Below are positions 1 through 11,618 of a stretch of 64,000 bases of DNA, piece by piece. The DNA is from Bostrychus sinensis. Its lineage: Eukaryota > Chordata > Actinopteri > Gobiiformes > Eleotridae. The notes beneath the pieces were generated by a model, which saw nothing but the letters and a program-made list of their open reading frames with translations, was not told the origin of the DNA and searched no databases. Numbering within the stretch: the first letter of the stretch is position 1; each line of letters begins with the position of its first letter. The DNA lies in the NCBI GenBank assembly GCA_020698575.1, contig CM036251.1:32243288-32307287 (forward strand), given 5' to 3'. The translations under genes and the position numbers were made by a program.

Positions 1-76
1 GTGATGGAAAGCTAAGAATTAGTGTAGCCACAATGTGTTGTGGCTATAGAGCTGAGATGTTTGTTTTCTTTTGCAG

Positions 77-820
77 CTGGGAGGTCCACTCCAGCTCAGG
101 CCGTTACAGCACTAATCGAGATGGGAGGCAGTAAGGTGATACTGTTGTAAATGAGGACAAGGTCGTAGCCTTTAACATGCCGAGCTTAAGAAGTTACAGA
201 CGCTGAAGCAGCAGGGACCAGCTCAACATCTCTTTTCAATTTGTCTTTTGTGCCGCATATGCAAATGGTGCCTACTTTTTTTCTGCATGCAGTAGGTTTT
301 TATTACACAATTGGTATAATAGTCATGTTGTTTTTCTTCCATTTTCTAAATAATATGCTGTGACATTGAACCGAAATCATTACTGACATATGGCCTTAAA
401 ATGAGTCACCTTGTAGAAATACTTCAGTTCTGCCACTGCTTTTTGTTCATTTTACTGCATATAAGTGCAAATGACACAGATTAGCTATAAACCCTTTTAC
501 TGTTTGTAAACATCATGTACTGTTAAGCAGACCACAAATTGTAGACAGAAAAACAGTAACTACCTCAATTGGCCTATTTTTCATAAACAAGATGATTTTG
601 GCAAATAGTAGCAGCTGGCTGTGTGTGTGCTGTCAGTGAGTGGGTTAAGAACATTACTGAGCAGCTCAGTGCGTAGCTTTAAGACAGTGTATGTAAGCAT
701 GGGGAAAGAGTTTAAATTATATATGAATGTGCTTGTTCATGAAGGACTATTGAAATTTCATGCCTGACAAGATTAGCTAAAAAAAAAAAAAAGCTACATT
801 AAGAATAAATACATGGTATG
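77..820 (+). other. possible terminal exon and 3' UTR of an unrecognised gene
   Basis: A strong-looking acceptor (pyrimidine-rich run ending TTTTGCAG at 76) precedes a short open stretch. In the frame starting at base 79 it reads about 23 residues, beginning GRSTPAQAVTALIEMGG, and stops at about 148. No donor follows, and AT-rich DNA continues to an AATAAA hexamer near 804 next to an A-run at 780-791. This would suit a last exon with 3' UTR, but I do not recognise the peptide. It does not resemble the C-terminus of cacna2d1, the mammalian neighbour upstream of HGF. It could equally be chance. Confidence 0.22.
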
Positions 821-2764
821 ATTATAATCCAAACACAAGAGCTGTACATTTTGAGCTGGGTTGCATTAAATTAGCATCTAGCGTAAATATTTTTGCCAAA
901 TGAATACGTATGCAAATCACTGTACACTAGGAGGCGGGAGCAAAAAGCCAAAAGCAAAGAAAAACACACAGTACCATTATACTTTGCAGAAAAAGAGATT
1001 ACACAGTAAAACATGCTCATTCTTTGCAACACAACTAGAGGGCTGTGCAAAAAAAAAAAAAGTATGTTGGCATTTTTGCTACAGTTAAGGTTCCACCCAT
1101 CTCCATCTTCCATAGATTTATGGAACTCACACTGCGTGACATGGAATGTGAATAGTAAACTAGTGAGGGTTCATGTGCTGAATCATGGCCACGACCAACG
1201 CCAGTTAAAAGTCATTTCGGGCTGGACACAGTGTGTTTACGTCATCGTCACATCAGTGAGTTGGAAACCATAGCAGCTCTTGCCATACTGGTGTTTATGA
1301 TCATAGAAAGAAAAGAAAGAAATCAAAAGAGAATAGGAGAAATGTGGTCATGTTGTGGCTGGGCTCTGTTGTTATTACTCTGATGGTGCACTGGTATTTT
1401 TGTGTTGCTCACTCGTCTGACAGAGATCATAGGTGCACACACTCAGCAACAAATCTTCCAAAATATCTGACACAGCCTGATATCTTTCGCAGCTTGTCTT
1501 TGGTTGTAAGACAGCTTTATCTGTGCTCTTTGTCCCTGTCTTGCTAGAAGATGTACGACCATGTTTTTTTAAGCTACAACGGTCGATTTTTCCCCAAGAT
1601 TACAAATCTTTCTTTTGGGATGGCTGAAATCCTGCAGTGTATATACTGTACCTTGCTTAGGACCATGTTTGACTGAAGATTTTCATGTTACTGGATCATT
1701 GGCCTATAGATTTTCTCATTGCATTCATTCAGTTTTCTTCTGTCTCTTGTTTTTAGGGGTCACAAGAGGCAATCTATGCAACTATGGGTAGATCCTTGAC
1801 AATAGACAACCATTCACTCTCTCACTTTCATTAAATATTTTCACTTTACATTCAACTTTAAATGCATGTCTTTGGATGTTGGAAGAAAACCAGAGTACCA
1901 GAAGAGAACCCACAGTAACAGATCTGAACATCCAACTGACAATATCTATGTTGTGAGGAATATGTGTTCACCACTCTGCCACCACGCACCCCGGCCCATG
2001 CACTGCCTTTTTATTCAGAATTTAAGCAAGAATAGTTCCATCTGCTCATTGTAAACTGCATTCCAGCCAATGTGCTACAGGAGAAAAAGAACTGAAGTCC
2101 ATCAGTAAAGTATTGACTCACATTTCAGACTTTAAAAATTTAAAGAAAACAGCTTTAATGTCGTCCCATGTTTGGACAGCATGACTTCTATTTGAGTAAA
2201 TTTCCCCAAAGTACCATTAAATCCATGTCTTTGGTCTGGCTCTTGCATGACTCACTGCTGAATAAGTTCACTAAGAGCAGCTTTTTTTGGGCTCCTTCCA
2301 CTAATGCCAGGAAGTGACGCAGAAGCTCCGGAGCTGTGTCAACAACATGTACCAAAACTGGGTGCACATGTCGTTAGCAAAGTTCATTAACACTATTTTG
2401 ATAGTAATACAGCAGCCTCTTTTTTCCAGTAAATGCTATTTTTGCACTTTTAAGTTTAGCTGTGATGCTCCATAACCTCTGGGTCGTGGCACTCCAGGCC
2501 TAATCCATCAAAGTGCATGTGAACTCTGGTGGCTCTGATGTGGTTTACGTTAGCAGCAGATGTTAATTGGCCCGTTTGCGTTTTTTCCTGTAGGAGCGAG
2601 GTGAAAGGTCACAGTTTTTTCCATCACAGAAGATAAAAGGACAGTGGGGTCATTGTCAAGCTTCTACTATTGCCTTTTTATTTAAACTTACTAGAAAATG
2701 ACATTTAGTCCACTGTTATTATGGGGTGCACTGTGGAGGTAATGTTTCTATATTTTATACCCAC
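821..2764. other. intergenic stretch, no gene seen
   Basis: AT-rich DNA with only short chance reading frames. The part at about 1750-1930 resembles a common fish interspersed repeat (a phrase like 'gcatgtctttggatgttggaagaaaaccagagtaccagaagagaacccac' in degenerate form, listed here only by position 1863-1912). Nothing else was recognised. Confidence 0.4.
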
Positions 2765-3290
2765 TTTTTTTTTTACCAAGAATTTTCCATGACTTTTCCA
2801 AAACTTTCAAAAGACCTGAAAAATGACTTACAGGTGTTCAAATAGTATTCAAAATGTCCAAGGTCGTACATTAGAAACATACTTTTGCTGTGTTTTCATT
2901 TTATTAATATTGGAAATTAGTCAGTTGAAGAAAAAAAAAAAAAAAACAGTTGGGGCTTCTTCCTCCAGAAATATATTATTCCACTAATTTTACTACTTTT
3001 TTTTAAAGCATTACCAAAACCAAAAGAGCCATAGACCTGCAAAACAATTATTTAGTTTAAATATTCTGGCAAAAAATAGATATTGGTCACTTTTTCCTGC
3101 AGTGAGAACAAGAAAACAGCGTTTCTACTGAACACTTATATGTACTATGTTCTATGTGGCACAGGTTTAACTAGGAGTGGCTGAATGTTACTCAAACTGT
3201 TTAAATGTCCAAAACTTTGCATTTTAAAATTCCATTACTTTTCCAGGTTTTCCATGACTGTATGAACCCTGTATACCAAAAATTGCCTCT
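2765..3290. repeat. hAT-like DNA-transposon fragment
   Basis: The stretch contains repeated phrases of the TTTTCCATGACTTTTCC type at both sides (about 2787 and 3238). It ends in CATGACTGTATGAACCCTG (about 3252-3270), whose reverse complement begins CAGGGTTCATACAG, a terminus I associate with fish hAT elements. The left terminus is not clear and no transposase reading frame is visible. Confidence 0.35.
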
Positions 3291-3539
3291 CATCTCCTCT
3301 AAACTTGCAAATTGAAGACTCTACTTAACAACAACAATCCTAATTTACAGTATATGACAAGATTTGTGAGTTTACAAAAAAATCCATCCTGTCCAGCACA
3401 AGTTTATCCCACTGGAGTCCTAACTACTACTGTTGGGTCACTGCTTGTCCAGTGGTGTTGCAGTAGTGTCAGGTGTGGGCGGCTTTCAGGTTTGCCCACA
3501 GTAACAAGCAATTTTAGTGTTAAAGGTGCTAAGAGCAGT

Positions 3540-3636
3540 ATATCATTTTTTATTTTTCATAAAAATGACCCACATATGTGCCGAGATATGACAAACATGT
3601 TTAAACCAAAGATTAGTTTTACTGATAACAATGGTA
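3540..3636 (+). repeat. older interspersed repeat, left part (split by a foldback element)
   Basis: This stretch matches 29735-29828: both run through ACCCACA..., an ACATGTTTA block and the phrase TTTTACTGATAACAATGGTA. Its start, around GTGCTAAGAGCAGTAT (3526-3541), recurs at 29723 and at 51959. It is therefore a dispersed repeat. The copy here is broken at a TA dinucleotide by the element at 3637-4235 and seems to continue after 4237. Confidence 0.6.
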
Positions 3637-4235
3637 CACTGTAAAAAAAAATCTGTAAATTTAACGGTAAAAAATTGGCAGCTGTGGTTGCCAGAATTCT
3701 ACCGTAAAAACTACAGAAGGCCTTTATTTCATTTTACAGTACAATATTATCACAAATGTTGTTTTTACAGTTTTTGACTTGAGTTTTTATTATTATTTAC
3801 AGTAAAATTTAAAGTTATTATCTTTCAAAAACATAGATTAACTGTATATTTTACAGTTTGCAACTTACGTTTTAATCAACATTAACTAACTTTTTTTTTT
3901 TGGGTGGGGTGGGGGATGGGGGTATATTTAGTTAGATACTATGTTTTTTATGATAAAATTAAAAGAAAGTTGTTGCAGAATGCTGTGTTTTTCTGTTGTT
4001 AAACTGCAAATAAAAAAAATAACTAATAAACCCTGGACTCAATTATTTTAACAGTGCTATACTGTTTAAATTATATATTTTTTTAAAACCTAAAAAATAC
4101 AATTTTGCTTCATTTTTAATATTACAGTTAATTACCGTAACCAAAACAGTATTTTACCGATATATCAACTACGGTCTTTTACTGTTGAGGTTTTACAGAT
4201 TTTTACCATGAAATCTACAGATATTTTTTACAGTG
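3637..4235. mobile_element. foldback (MITE-like) element with CACTGTAAAA ends
   Basis: The left end reads CACTGTAAAAAAAAATCTGT and the right end is its inverted copy, ending ...ACAGATATTTTTTACAGTG. The match continues inward for several tens of bases. A TA dinucleotide lies on both sides (3635-3636 and 4236-4237), fitting TA target-site duplication as used by Tc1/mariner-type elements. No coding capacity is visible, so it is non-autonomous. The copy at 29735-29840 of the repeat into which it inserted gives the empty site. Confidence 0.65.
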
Positions 4236-4237
4236 TA

Positions 4238-5637
4238 CAGTTGAGTTATTAACAATTAAAAATATGTTTTACTGCTGCCCAAAAACGTCTAAACTAATTT
4301 TTTTATTTTGCTCCCTTGTAGAAATAAATGGGATAATCTCAGAACCAGGCTGTGTGCATAGTTTTAAAAAAATCTGTCACTCCTTAAGAGTCTATTCATT
4401 TTATCATTTAAAAAGTGATATAGAGCACAGCTTATAGATTAATGAATAATTAGTACAAAACAAATAAAAGAACATGCTATATTATTTCCTATATTGTACA
4501 TACTGTAGTATAGAGTGAATGTCAAAATACTAGCCTACTAACAATAAATATATTTTAATTCTTCATGTACATCAAATACATTTTGCACGCTGCCCTGTTC
4601 TAGCATTTTATTTACATTTTTGTCTCAATCATCATAATATTTCAGAGACAATGTGCAAAAAACAATAAATTTTTATTACTTCAAAATTGTAGTTTATAAA
4701 AATGATCAAATTGTTGTATAAATTAAGTTAACTATAAATATATAAAAGTTAAATAAAAATAAAAAGTTAAACACTTATCAACCCATTTGTTCCCAGTATG
4801 AGGAAGTGAATTGTCCAATCAGAGCGCTCCATCAGGCAGCAGCAGGAGGAGACTCTGGGTAAAAACTCCTGGTTAGAAGAATAAAACCTTCTCCAGACCA
4901 GTGAGTCACCATAGCAACAGACTTCGAGTTCAGATTAACCTTGTTTCTGGTTTAACATAGTCAGAGTTTGGACTAAACCAGCTCCATTGTACACAATACT
5001 TCATGTTGTTCTTGAAACAGACACAAAACTGCCTCAAAAGTGTGGACGTTCTGGCACCTCCTCTTACACACACGTCCACTCTGACATCTGCACAGCCTTG
5101 AATCCGGTGCTAAAACACTGAAGAGAAAGATAGGTTCTCCAAAAAGTAAAGGTTGGAAGGGAACACACACTCTTGGCACCAGGCGTCGGGAAATGCCACA
5201 GGTTTTTTCCAGAGCCGTAAACATGACCACACACTTGTCTAATCTCACTGGCTTGGCTCAGCTCTGCCTCCCTTGACATTTCTCTGGGTTTCTCTGCTCT
5301 TGTGCGTGCATCAGGGAGAAAGTGCTTTCAGCGTGATTGGCAGCCATAACCCTGGAAAACTCTGTCCAGGTGAGTGCAGTCTCGATGGGACGCATTCCAT
5401 TCCGAGCCAGATTGGGCCTGATTTGCGGATTTGCTGTGAATGGGGCCTAGAGGACACTCAGTGGTAACATGAGGCGTTGGATTGTGAGGGGCAGAGGCAG
5501 ACAGACAGTTACTCTCTGTCTTTAGAGTGCTTATAAAGTCATTTGGTAAATGAATAGAAATATTGGTGTGTTTGAAATTTGTCATCAGGGGATATGTTAA
5601 GTGGGAGTTCAAATTACAGTGGCCCTGAAGAGCAGGT
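4238..5637. other. intergenic stretch, no gene seen
   Basis: About 4275-4375 is a copy of a repeat also found at 19760-19890 and, inverted, at 16935-17060 (phrases like TTTTATTTTGCTCC and AACCAGGCTG). The remaining DNA to 4790 is very AT-rich. From 4790 to 5500 the composition is more balanced and there is one exon-like block (5315-5369) flanked by CAG and GTGAGT, but no gene can be assembled. Confidence 0.4.
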
Positions 5638-6115
5638 TACACAAAAAATATGAAAACACACACACAAATACGAAAACAAGCACCCAAATTTGGAGACATG
5701 CTCACAAATAAAAAGGCACGCCCAAAAAATGTTGAAACATACTCACAAATATTAAACACACATAAAATTATGAAAAACATACTAACAAATACAAACACAG
5801 ACGCATAAATAGGAAAACACAAACAAAAATTTTGAAACATGCAACACAAATATGAAAACATGCACAAATTTGGTAACACGGAAACAAATTTATAAACCTG
5901 CTAACAAATACAAAAACACAGAAATATGCAAATATGTATAAAGAATGCAAACAAATTTAGAAACATACAAATATGAAAACATGCACACAAATTTGGAAAC
6001 ATACACACATACAAATACAAAAACAAAATTATGAAAATATGCACACAAATTTGGAAACATGCACAAATTTAAAATCATGCTAAGAAAAACGAAAACACAC
6101 ACAAATCCAAAACCT
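5638..6115. repeat. degenerate minisatellite, about 20-22 bp unit
   Basis: The stretch is built of imperfect repeats of a phrase like ACACAAATATGAAAACATGC, drifting in length. It is purine- and A-rich on the plus strand and keeps several reading frames open on the minus strand (F/V/C/Y-rich), which are not genes. Confidence 0.75.
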
Positions 6116-7372
6116 CAAATAGAACACAGATGAACTTTCATATTTGCTGCTCTTCACATTCAGAATGGTTTTCACAGATTTGTAGCAGTAACAGCAGAAT
6201 AAATATCCAAAGAAGTGCAACATGCAAACTTTCTATGGTTGTTTTCTTCAACATCAGAGCCTCTGCTTTGCCCCGCCTCTGTCATTTCTGGCCAATGGGT
6301 GCAATGACGGGTTTGTGTAAAAGATTTAGTCCAAAAGTGCATTTATACTCTCTACACTTAAATACATTTGTCTTTTTCAAGCATTGTTGGCGTCACAGTA
6401 TTTATACTTCCAACTGTTTTATAAGTCAGCGTGTGTTATGTTTAATAACAAGTAGACAGTCAAAAATTTTACCAAGACAGAAGAAAAGAGCAACAATAAC
6501 AACAAACATGGCGGTCCTGGCAGAGGTTTTTACACCACATTTAATGACCAAAAAAAAATAAAAAATAAAAAAGCCAAGAAAATGAGGCAAAACCAGGGGT
6601 GGTCTGTTCAGTCTTTGAATAAACCATGACTAACTTGCTCTAGTCACTCCTAAAAAAGTGCAGCTGTTTCTTCTGCTGTGATTGTAGAGCTGTGTTCATT
6701 AGCGCCCCCAGCAGTAAACACATGTACTGCTGCGTTTCTGCAAGCTCTGGGGCAACGGACCAACATATGACAGAATGAAAGCAGACGAACAGAGCGCTCC
6801 ATCTGTATCTGAATGTGTATCTAACATTAGAGCTTCTCAAACTTTTTATCCAAAGGCCTACTTTTTATACCTCACTGATGTCTAAGGTCTGGAACTATCA
6901 GTTATTTCAAAACATGTTTTTAATAACTGCCTTTAGAACAAATCAATAACATCTGTTCGAGAGGATGGTCATTTTGAGCAAGTCCAAAAAAGTCTTCAGG
7001 GTTGAAACATGTTCTAATAAACAACATATAGCCTAAAAGATGAAGTGATTTACAATAAAGCTAAATTCTTTCTGGTGCCACAGGAGCTGGTGGTGAAAAC
7101 AGACCTGGAGCATGGACAGTACACTGTACAGCAGCCTGTTCATTATCCACTGTATCAATACAATCTTCTTTTGTTGATGCATTTTGGCCTTTGTCAGATG
7201 TTCACAGGCTTCATATAAGAGTCATTCTATCACATTAGGGGAGATATTCATCACAGACCTGTTTATTGTACGCTGTATATTCTTTTTATTTAGTCCTTTT
7301 TATTTTTTGGATTAAAGGTTTAATTCCCCTGAACCTCTTGTGTGTCTGTGAGGCGCTGCCTCTCTCTCTTTT
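6116..7372. other. intergenic stretch, no gene seen
   Basis: Only short chance reading frames are present. No transposon termini, RNA gene or exon-like block was recognised. Confidence 0.35.
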
Positions 7373-7667
7373 AGTGATGGGTCACTCATGAACGAGTCGA
7401 TACAAAGAACTGGCTCTTTAATCCTGAAAGGATCTTTTTAAAAACAGGGCCAATAATAAGAGAGAGAAGAAACATGATCAGCCTCTCTGAGCTGAGGCTC
7501 TTGGTCAGCACCAATCTGCCCTGAAAAAATAAGTTAAAGTTAGATTTACAGTTAGAGTTTATGATGGTTAGTTCAGAGAGAGAGACACTTGAAGCTGTTT
7601 GGTGCTGCTGTTTTGCACAGTGCACATTACAATATATTTCTGTTATTTATTTTCATTAGGTTACATA

Positions 7668-9250
7668 CACTGCTCATAAAAAAACAAGGGAACACTAAAA
7701 TAACACATCCTAGATCTGAATGAATGAAATATTCTTATTAAATAATTTGTTCTTTACATAGTTGAATGTGCTGACAACAAAATCACACAAAAAATATCAA
7801 TGGAAATCAAATTTATTAACCCATGGAGGTCTGGATATGGAGTCACACTCAAAATTAAAGTGGAAAAAACCCACTACAGGCTGATCCAACTTTGATGTAC
7901 TGTCCTTAAAACAAGTCAAAATGAGGCTCAGTAGTGTGTGTGGCCTCCTCGTGCCTGTATGACCTCCCTACAACACCTGGGCATGCTCCTGATGAGGTGG
8001 GGGATGGTCTCCTGAGGGATCTCCTCCCAGACCTGGACTAAAGCATCCACCAACTCCTGGACAGTCTGTGGTGCAATGTGGTGTTGGTGGATGGAGCGAG
8101 ACATGATGTCCCAGATGTGCTCAATTAGATTCAGGTCTGGGGAACGGGCGGGGCCAGTCCATAGCATCAATGCCTTGGTCTTGCAGGAACTGCTGACACA
8201 CTCCAGCCACATGAGGTCTAGCATTGTCTTGCATTAGGAGGAACCCAGGGCCAACCGCACCAGCATATGGTCTCACAAGGGTCTGAGGATCTCATCTCGG
8301 TACCTAATGGCAGTCAGGCTACCTCTGGTGAGCACATGGAGGGCTGTGCGGCCCCAAAGAAATGCCGCCCCACACCATTACTGACCCACTGCCAAACCGG
8401 TCATGCTGGAGGATGTTGCAGGCAGCAGAACGTTCTCCACGGCGTCTCCAGACTCTGTCACGTCTGTCACATGTGCTCAGTGTGAACCTGCTTTCATCTG
8501 TGAAGAGCACAGGGCGCCAGTGGCGAATTTGCCGATCTTGGTGTTCTCTGGCAAATGCCAAACGTCCTGCACGGTGTTGGGCTGTAAGCACAACCCCCAC
8601 CTGTGGACGTTGGGCCCTCATACCACCCTCATGGAGTCTGTTTCTGAGCGTTTGAGCAGACACATGCACATTTGTGGCCTGCTGGAGGTCATTTTGCAGG
8701 GCTCTGGCAGTGCTCCTCCTGTTCCTCCTTGCACAAAGGAGGAGGTAGCGGTCCTGCTGCTGGGTTGTTGCCCTCCTACGGCCTCCTCCACGTCTCCTGA
8801 TGTACTGGCCTGTCTCCTGGTAGCGCCTCCATGCTCTGGACACTACGCTGACAGACACAGCAAACCTTCTTGCCACAGCTCGCATTCATGTTCCATCCTG
8901 GATGAGCTGCACTACCTGAGCCACCTGTGTGGGTTGTAGACTCCGTCTCATGCTACCACTAGAGTGAAAGCACCGCCAGCTTTCAAAAGTGACCAAAACA
9001 TCAGCCAGAAAGCATAGGAACTGAGAAGTGGTCTGTGGTCACCTCCTGCAGAACCACTCCTTTATTGGGGGAGTCTTGCTAATTGCCTATAATTTCCACC
9101 TGTTGTCTGTTCCATTTGTACAACAGCAGTGAAACTGATGTCAGTCAGTGTTGCTTCCTAAGTGGACACAGTTTGATTTCACAGAAGTGTGACTGACTTG
9201 GAGTTACATTAAGTGTTGTTTAAGTGTTCCCTTTATTTTTTTGAGCAGTG
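7668..9250 (-). mobile_element. Tc1-like transposon, copy A
   Basis: A 1583-bp element lies between TA dinucleotides (7666-7667 and 9251-9252). Its ends are inverted copies starting CACTGCTCA and containing AAGGGAACACT, and the inverted similarity extends well inward. It carries a broken DDE transposase on the minus strand. It is closely similar over its whole length to copy B (13973-15556), which is in the opposite orientation. Confidence 0.92.
7928..8951 (-). pseudogene. Tc1-like DDE transposase, inactivated (copy A)
   Basis: The gene would cut and paste the surrounding element by binding its inverted repeats and using a DDE catalytic triad. The start codon is at 8951 (MRRSL...). The helix-turn-helix region (VARRFAVSVSVVSRAWRRY), an FTDESRF block with the first catalytic Asp, and the C-terminal SPDLNLIEHIWD block with the Glu are visible, and the frame ends at 7928 in GGHTHY. 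It is broken by a TGA at 8886-8888 (Ser codon in copy B), by a small deletion in the C-run near 8352, and by an extra base in the C/G run near 8152 that copy B shares. It cannot make an active enzyme. Confidence 0.9.
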
Positions 9251-9604
9251 TATTTATAATAAGGTTTTTGAGTTTTAAGGTCAGCTGTTGTTGTTTTACT
9301 TTTTAACAATAAGGAATGCCCTGCTTTTGGTAAAAGGGGTGTGTTTAAAACAAAAAGTCAACATCTGTCCTGTTTATTCTATGCTTAATTACAGGTGTGT
9401 TTATACTGGGCAGTTTCAAAGCATCAGAACTTCTGAATGCTTCATCACAATCCATGTATTTGAGTTATATATGAGTACACAATACTCATTTATCAAAACT
9501 GTGCTAAATTTGGATGACATATCAAAGGCATAGATGGTAAAATGAAGAGCCATTTGAGAACTAAATGATCCGGCTCACTGAAATGAGCCAAAATTTCCAT
9601 CACT

Positions 9605-10486
9605 ACTCTTTCTCTCTCTTGGTTCCCTGTTGCAGCAGCAGCCCTCGTCTCTCCTCTTCTTCTTTCCCCCCTTGTACTTTCTGCCATCAAAACTTAACAA
9701 GTAAAGATTATTTTTCTGACTCTTTTTAGGGTAAAACATCATGTACACAATCTGAACTTACTACAGGAACTTCGCACGATAAAGTGTTAATCAGACACGC
9801 GTCTGTATGCATGCAGTGTGTTCAGAGAGATGTCGCTCAGTCACACAGAGATGATCATTGACTGCTGAGGGCATTGAGGGGTGGCATTGCTCTCGGGGCG
9901 GTTAAAATAGGTTACTACATTCATTTTAAAAAGTCCTAAAAATGCTATAAAGTAATGCAAAGTGAATTTAAAAAAAAATCAGACAGAACAGAAGTGGCCA
10001 CAGTTCAAACTCCTGACACAGGTCTGCACATGGATCCATGACCTGTCCAGTCCTTACATAATTCCTCCAGTGTCTCACATTGCGGCAAAGTTCATGCAAA
10101 GGAGCTCCTCTATATCAGCTTCAGTGCTAGTTTTAGCTCTTAAGCTGAGTGAGCTGTAGTGCGTTTTCCTCCCGCGCCCCGCACAGCGCTCCACAAGCAA
10201 GAGGTGCGTTTGTTCTCCTCCCTTTATTGAGGCACAAAACACTCTCTGAACACGCTAAAAAGAATGGCTCAACCTGGGGGCGTATCCCAGTGGCCCACGG
10301 AGCCAAGCTTTGGTGCTTTCAGAGCGGGTCAGGGCACAGAGAAACTCTCCAGAGGAGATTTTAACTCACGTGAATTACAGATTAAATTGTAGTTCTGATA
10401 ATATTCTTCACTCTTTCTTATAAAGATAAGAATATGCCCGCTAATGGAAACCCTGGTGTGTAAGTCTGCAGTAGGCAATATATTAA
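9605..10486. other. intergenic stretch, no gene seen
   Basis: A more GC-balanced stretch with short chance frames. No exon, RNA gene or transposon terminus was recognised. Confidence 0.35.
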
Positions 10487-11158
10487 GGGCCAGATTTATC
10501 AAAGGTTTGCGTGCACGCTAACTGAATAAGATGCGCTAAAATTGGAGCAAACCCAGACGCAGTTGAGATTTGCGTGTCTTACAGGAGCAGAGCGAACGCA
10601 AAGCAGATTTTGCTCCTATGACCTAATGAATCTGTAAACTGGGGCGTTCTTCCCAGAGTGCGCAAAATGGAAGGCGGAGAAAATGCAAATTCATTCATTT
10701 ACCGCCCGCAATATTATTTATCAAGGCTCACCATGACTTTGCGTGCAAAAATAGCGTATAAATTTATAACGTTGTAGAAGGACGTGCTAATCTTTTGCAC
10801 AGATATGGCTGCTGTGATTTGTGGGAGATGAAGGAGAAGAAATGAACAAATAAGTAGGGTTAGAGTGTTTGCCACGCGTGCAGATCTATTTGCCATGACG
10901 GATGAAAAAATTATTCACCAGCACTTTCAGCTCTTCTTGGTTAAATTTTTGCTTCCGTTTGTGTTCCACTTCTGCAGCTTCCATGACACAAAACCATACA
11001 TGCAATGATACCGTTTAAATAGTTCCGCCCCATCTGTTTGCACCTGTCACCGGCCACGCAGTTTTCTCTGTAATTCACGCGCAACACCCACATTAATAGC
11101 GGCCGCATATTTTCTCACTGCACTCGCAGTTTAGCACCCGTCTTAGTAAATATGGCCC
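10487..11158. mobile_element. PIF/Harbinger-like element, internally deleted
   Basis: The left end GGGCCAGATTTATCAAA and the right end (reverse complement GGGCCATATTTACTAAGA) form terminal inverted repeats. A TAA trinucleotide flanks both sides (10484-10486 and 11159-11161). A 3-bp target duplication and this terminus type are characteristic of PIF/Harbinger elements. The interior carries only the beginning of a Myb/SANT-like reading frame on the minus strand, so the element is non-autonomous. Confidence 0.75.
10886..10984 (-). pseudogene. remnant of a Harbinger Myb/SANT-like DNA-binding protein
   Basis: From an ATG at 10984 the minus strand reads 32 codons, with the segment KRKQKFNQEELKVLVNN, and stops at 10886. 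The K/R-rich start followed by KF.QEE...LV is typical of the first helix of the Myb/SANT-like protein that accompanies the Harbinger transposase. The frame is cut off after the first helix; its natural continuation is lost through a frame change near the A/T run at 10903-10912. It is too short to be functional. Confidence 0.5.
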
Positions 11159-11264
11159 TAAGTGGGCTACAAAATGCAATACATTCACAGACACACTGTC
11201 GTTGGTGTGTTGGTTTAAAAACATCTGCCTCCACTAGAGCAAATGGCAAACTATGCCGGTGGCT

Positions 11265-11618
11265 GACCTGTGTGAAGCCCCCCCCCTCTCACATGATTGA
11301 AAATTAACAAAACTATGTCAATTCATTTGTGCATCGCTTGTGCACGCAAAATTAATGTTTGTGCACCCTCCATTTTTGAAATATTGATAATTAATTTTTT
11401 TTGACACAGCCCCCCCATATCGTCCAAATCGCTCCAAAATGGTGTCATTCATTTGTGCATTGTTTGTGCATGCAAAATTAACATTTGTGCTCCTTCCATT
11501 TTTGCTGTTGCTGTTGAAGTAGCAGGTGGAATATTTAATTGTGCACAAACGATGCACAAATGATCTGACATAGTTTTGTTAATTTTCAATCATGTGGGGG
11601 GCCAACTTCACACAGGTC
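11265..11618. mobile_element. foldback element with about 75-bp inverted ends
   Basis: The left end GACCTGTGTGAAG is followed by CATGATTGAAAATTAACAAA. The right end is the inverted copy, with CATAGTTTTGTTAATTTTCA and CTTCACACAGGTC. Similarity reaches into the ATTTGTGCATCG phrase. The interior has two direct copies of a block of about 57 bp (11321-11378 and 11447-11504). No coding capacity is visible. The superfamily is unresolved because the flanking duplication is unclear. Confidence 0.7.

Larger units (their letters stand above)
7373..9604. mobile_element. non-autonomous hAT-like element split by a Tc1-like element
   Basis: The left end begins AGTGATGGGTCACTCATGAA and includes CTGGCTCTTT. 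The right end is the inverted form, ...CACTGAAATGAGCCAAAATTTCCATCACT. The flanks carry similar CTCTTT-rich octamers, suggesting a hAT-type duplication, although not a perfect one. Without the nested Tc1-like copy (7668-9250) the host element is about 650 bp and has no transposase. A related fragment lies at 44880-44985. Confidence 0.55.

Noticed and set aside
5637..6102. Minus-strand F/V/C/Y-rich frames resembling small membrane proteins
   Set aside because: They are translations of a degenerate A-rich minisatellite; there is no conserved start, and frames drift from unit to unit.
8267..8939. Plus-strand frames across copy A and the matching minus-strand frames in copy B
   Set aside because: They are antisense shadows of the Tc1-like transposase, which has the recognisable motifs on the other strand.
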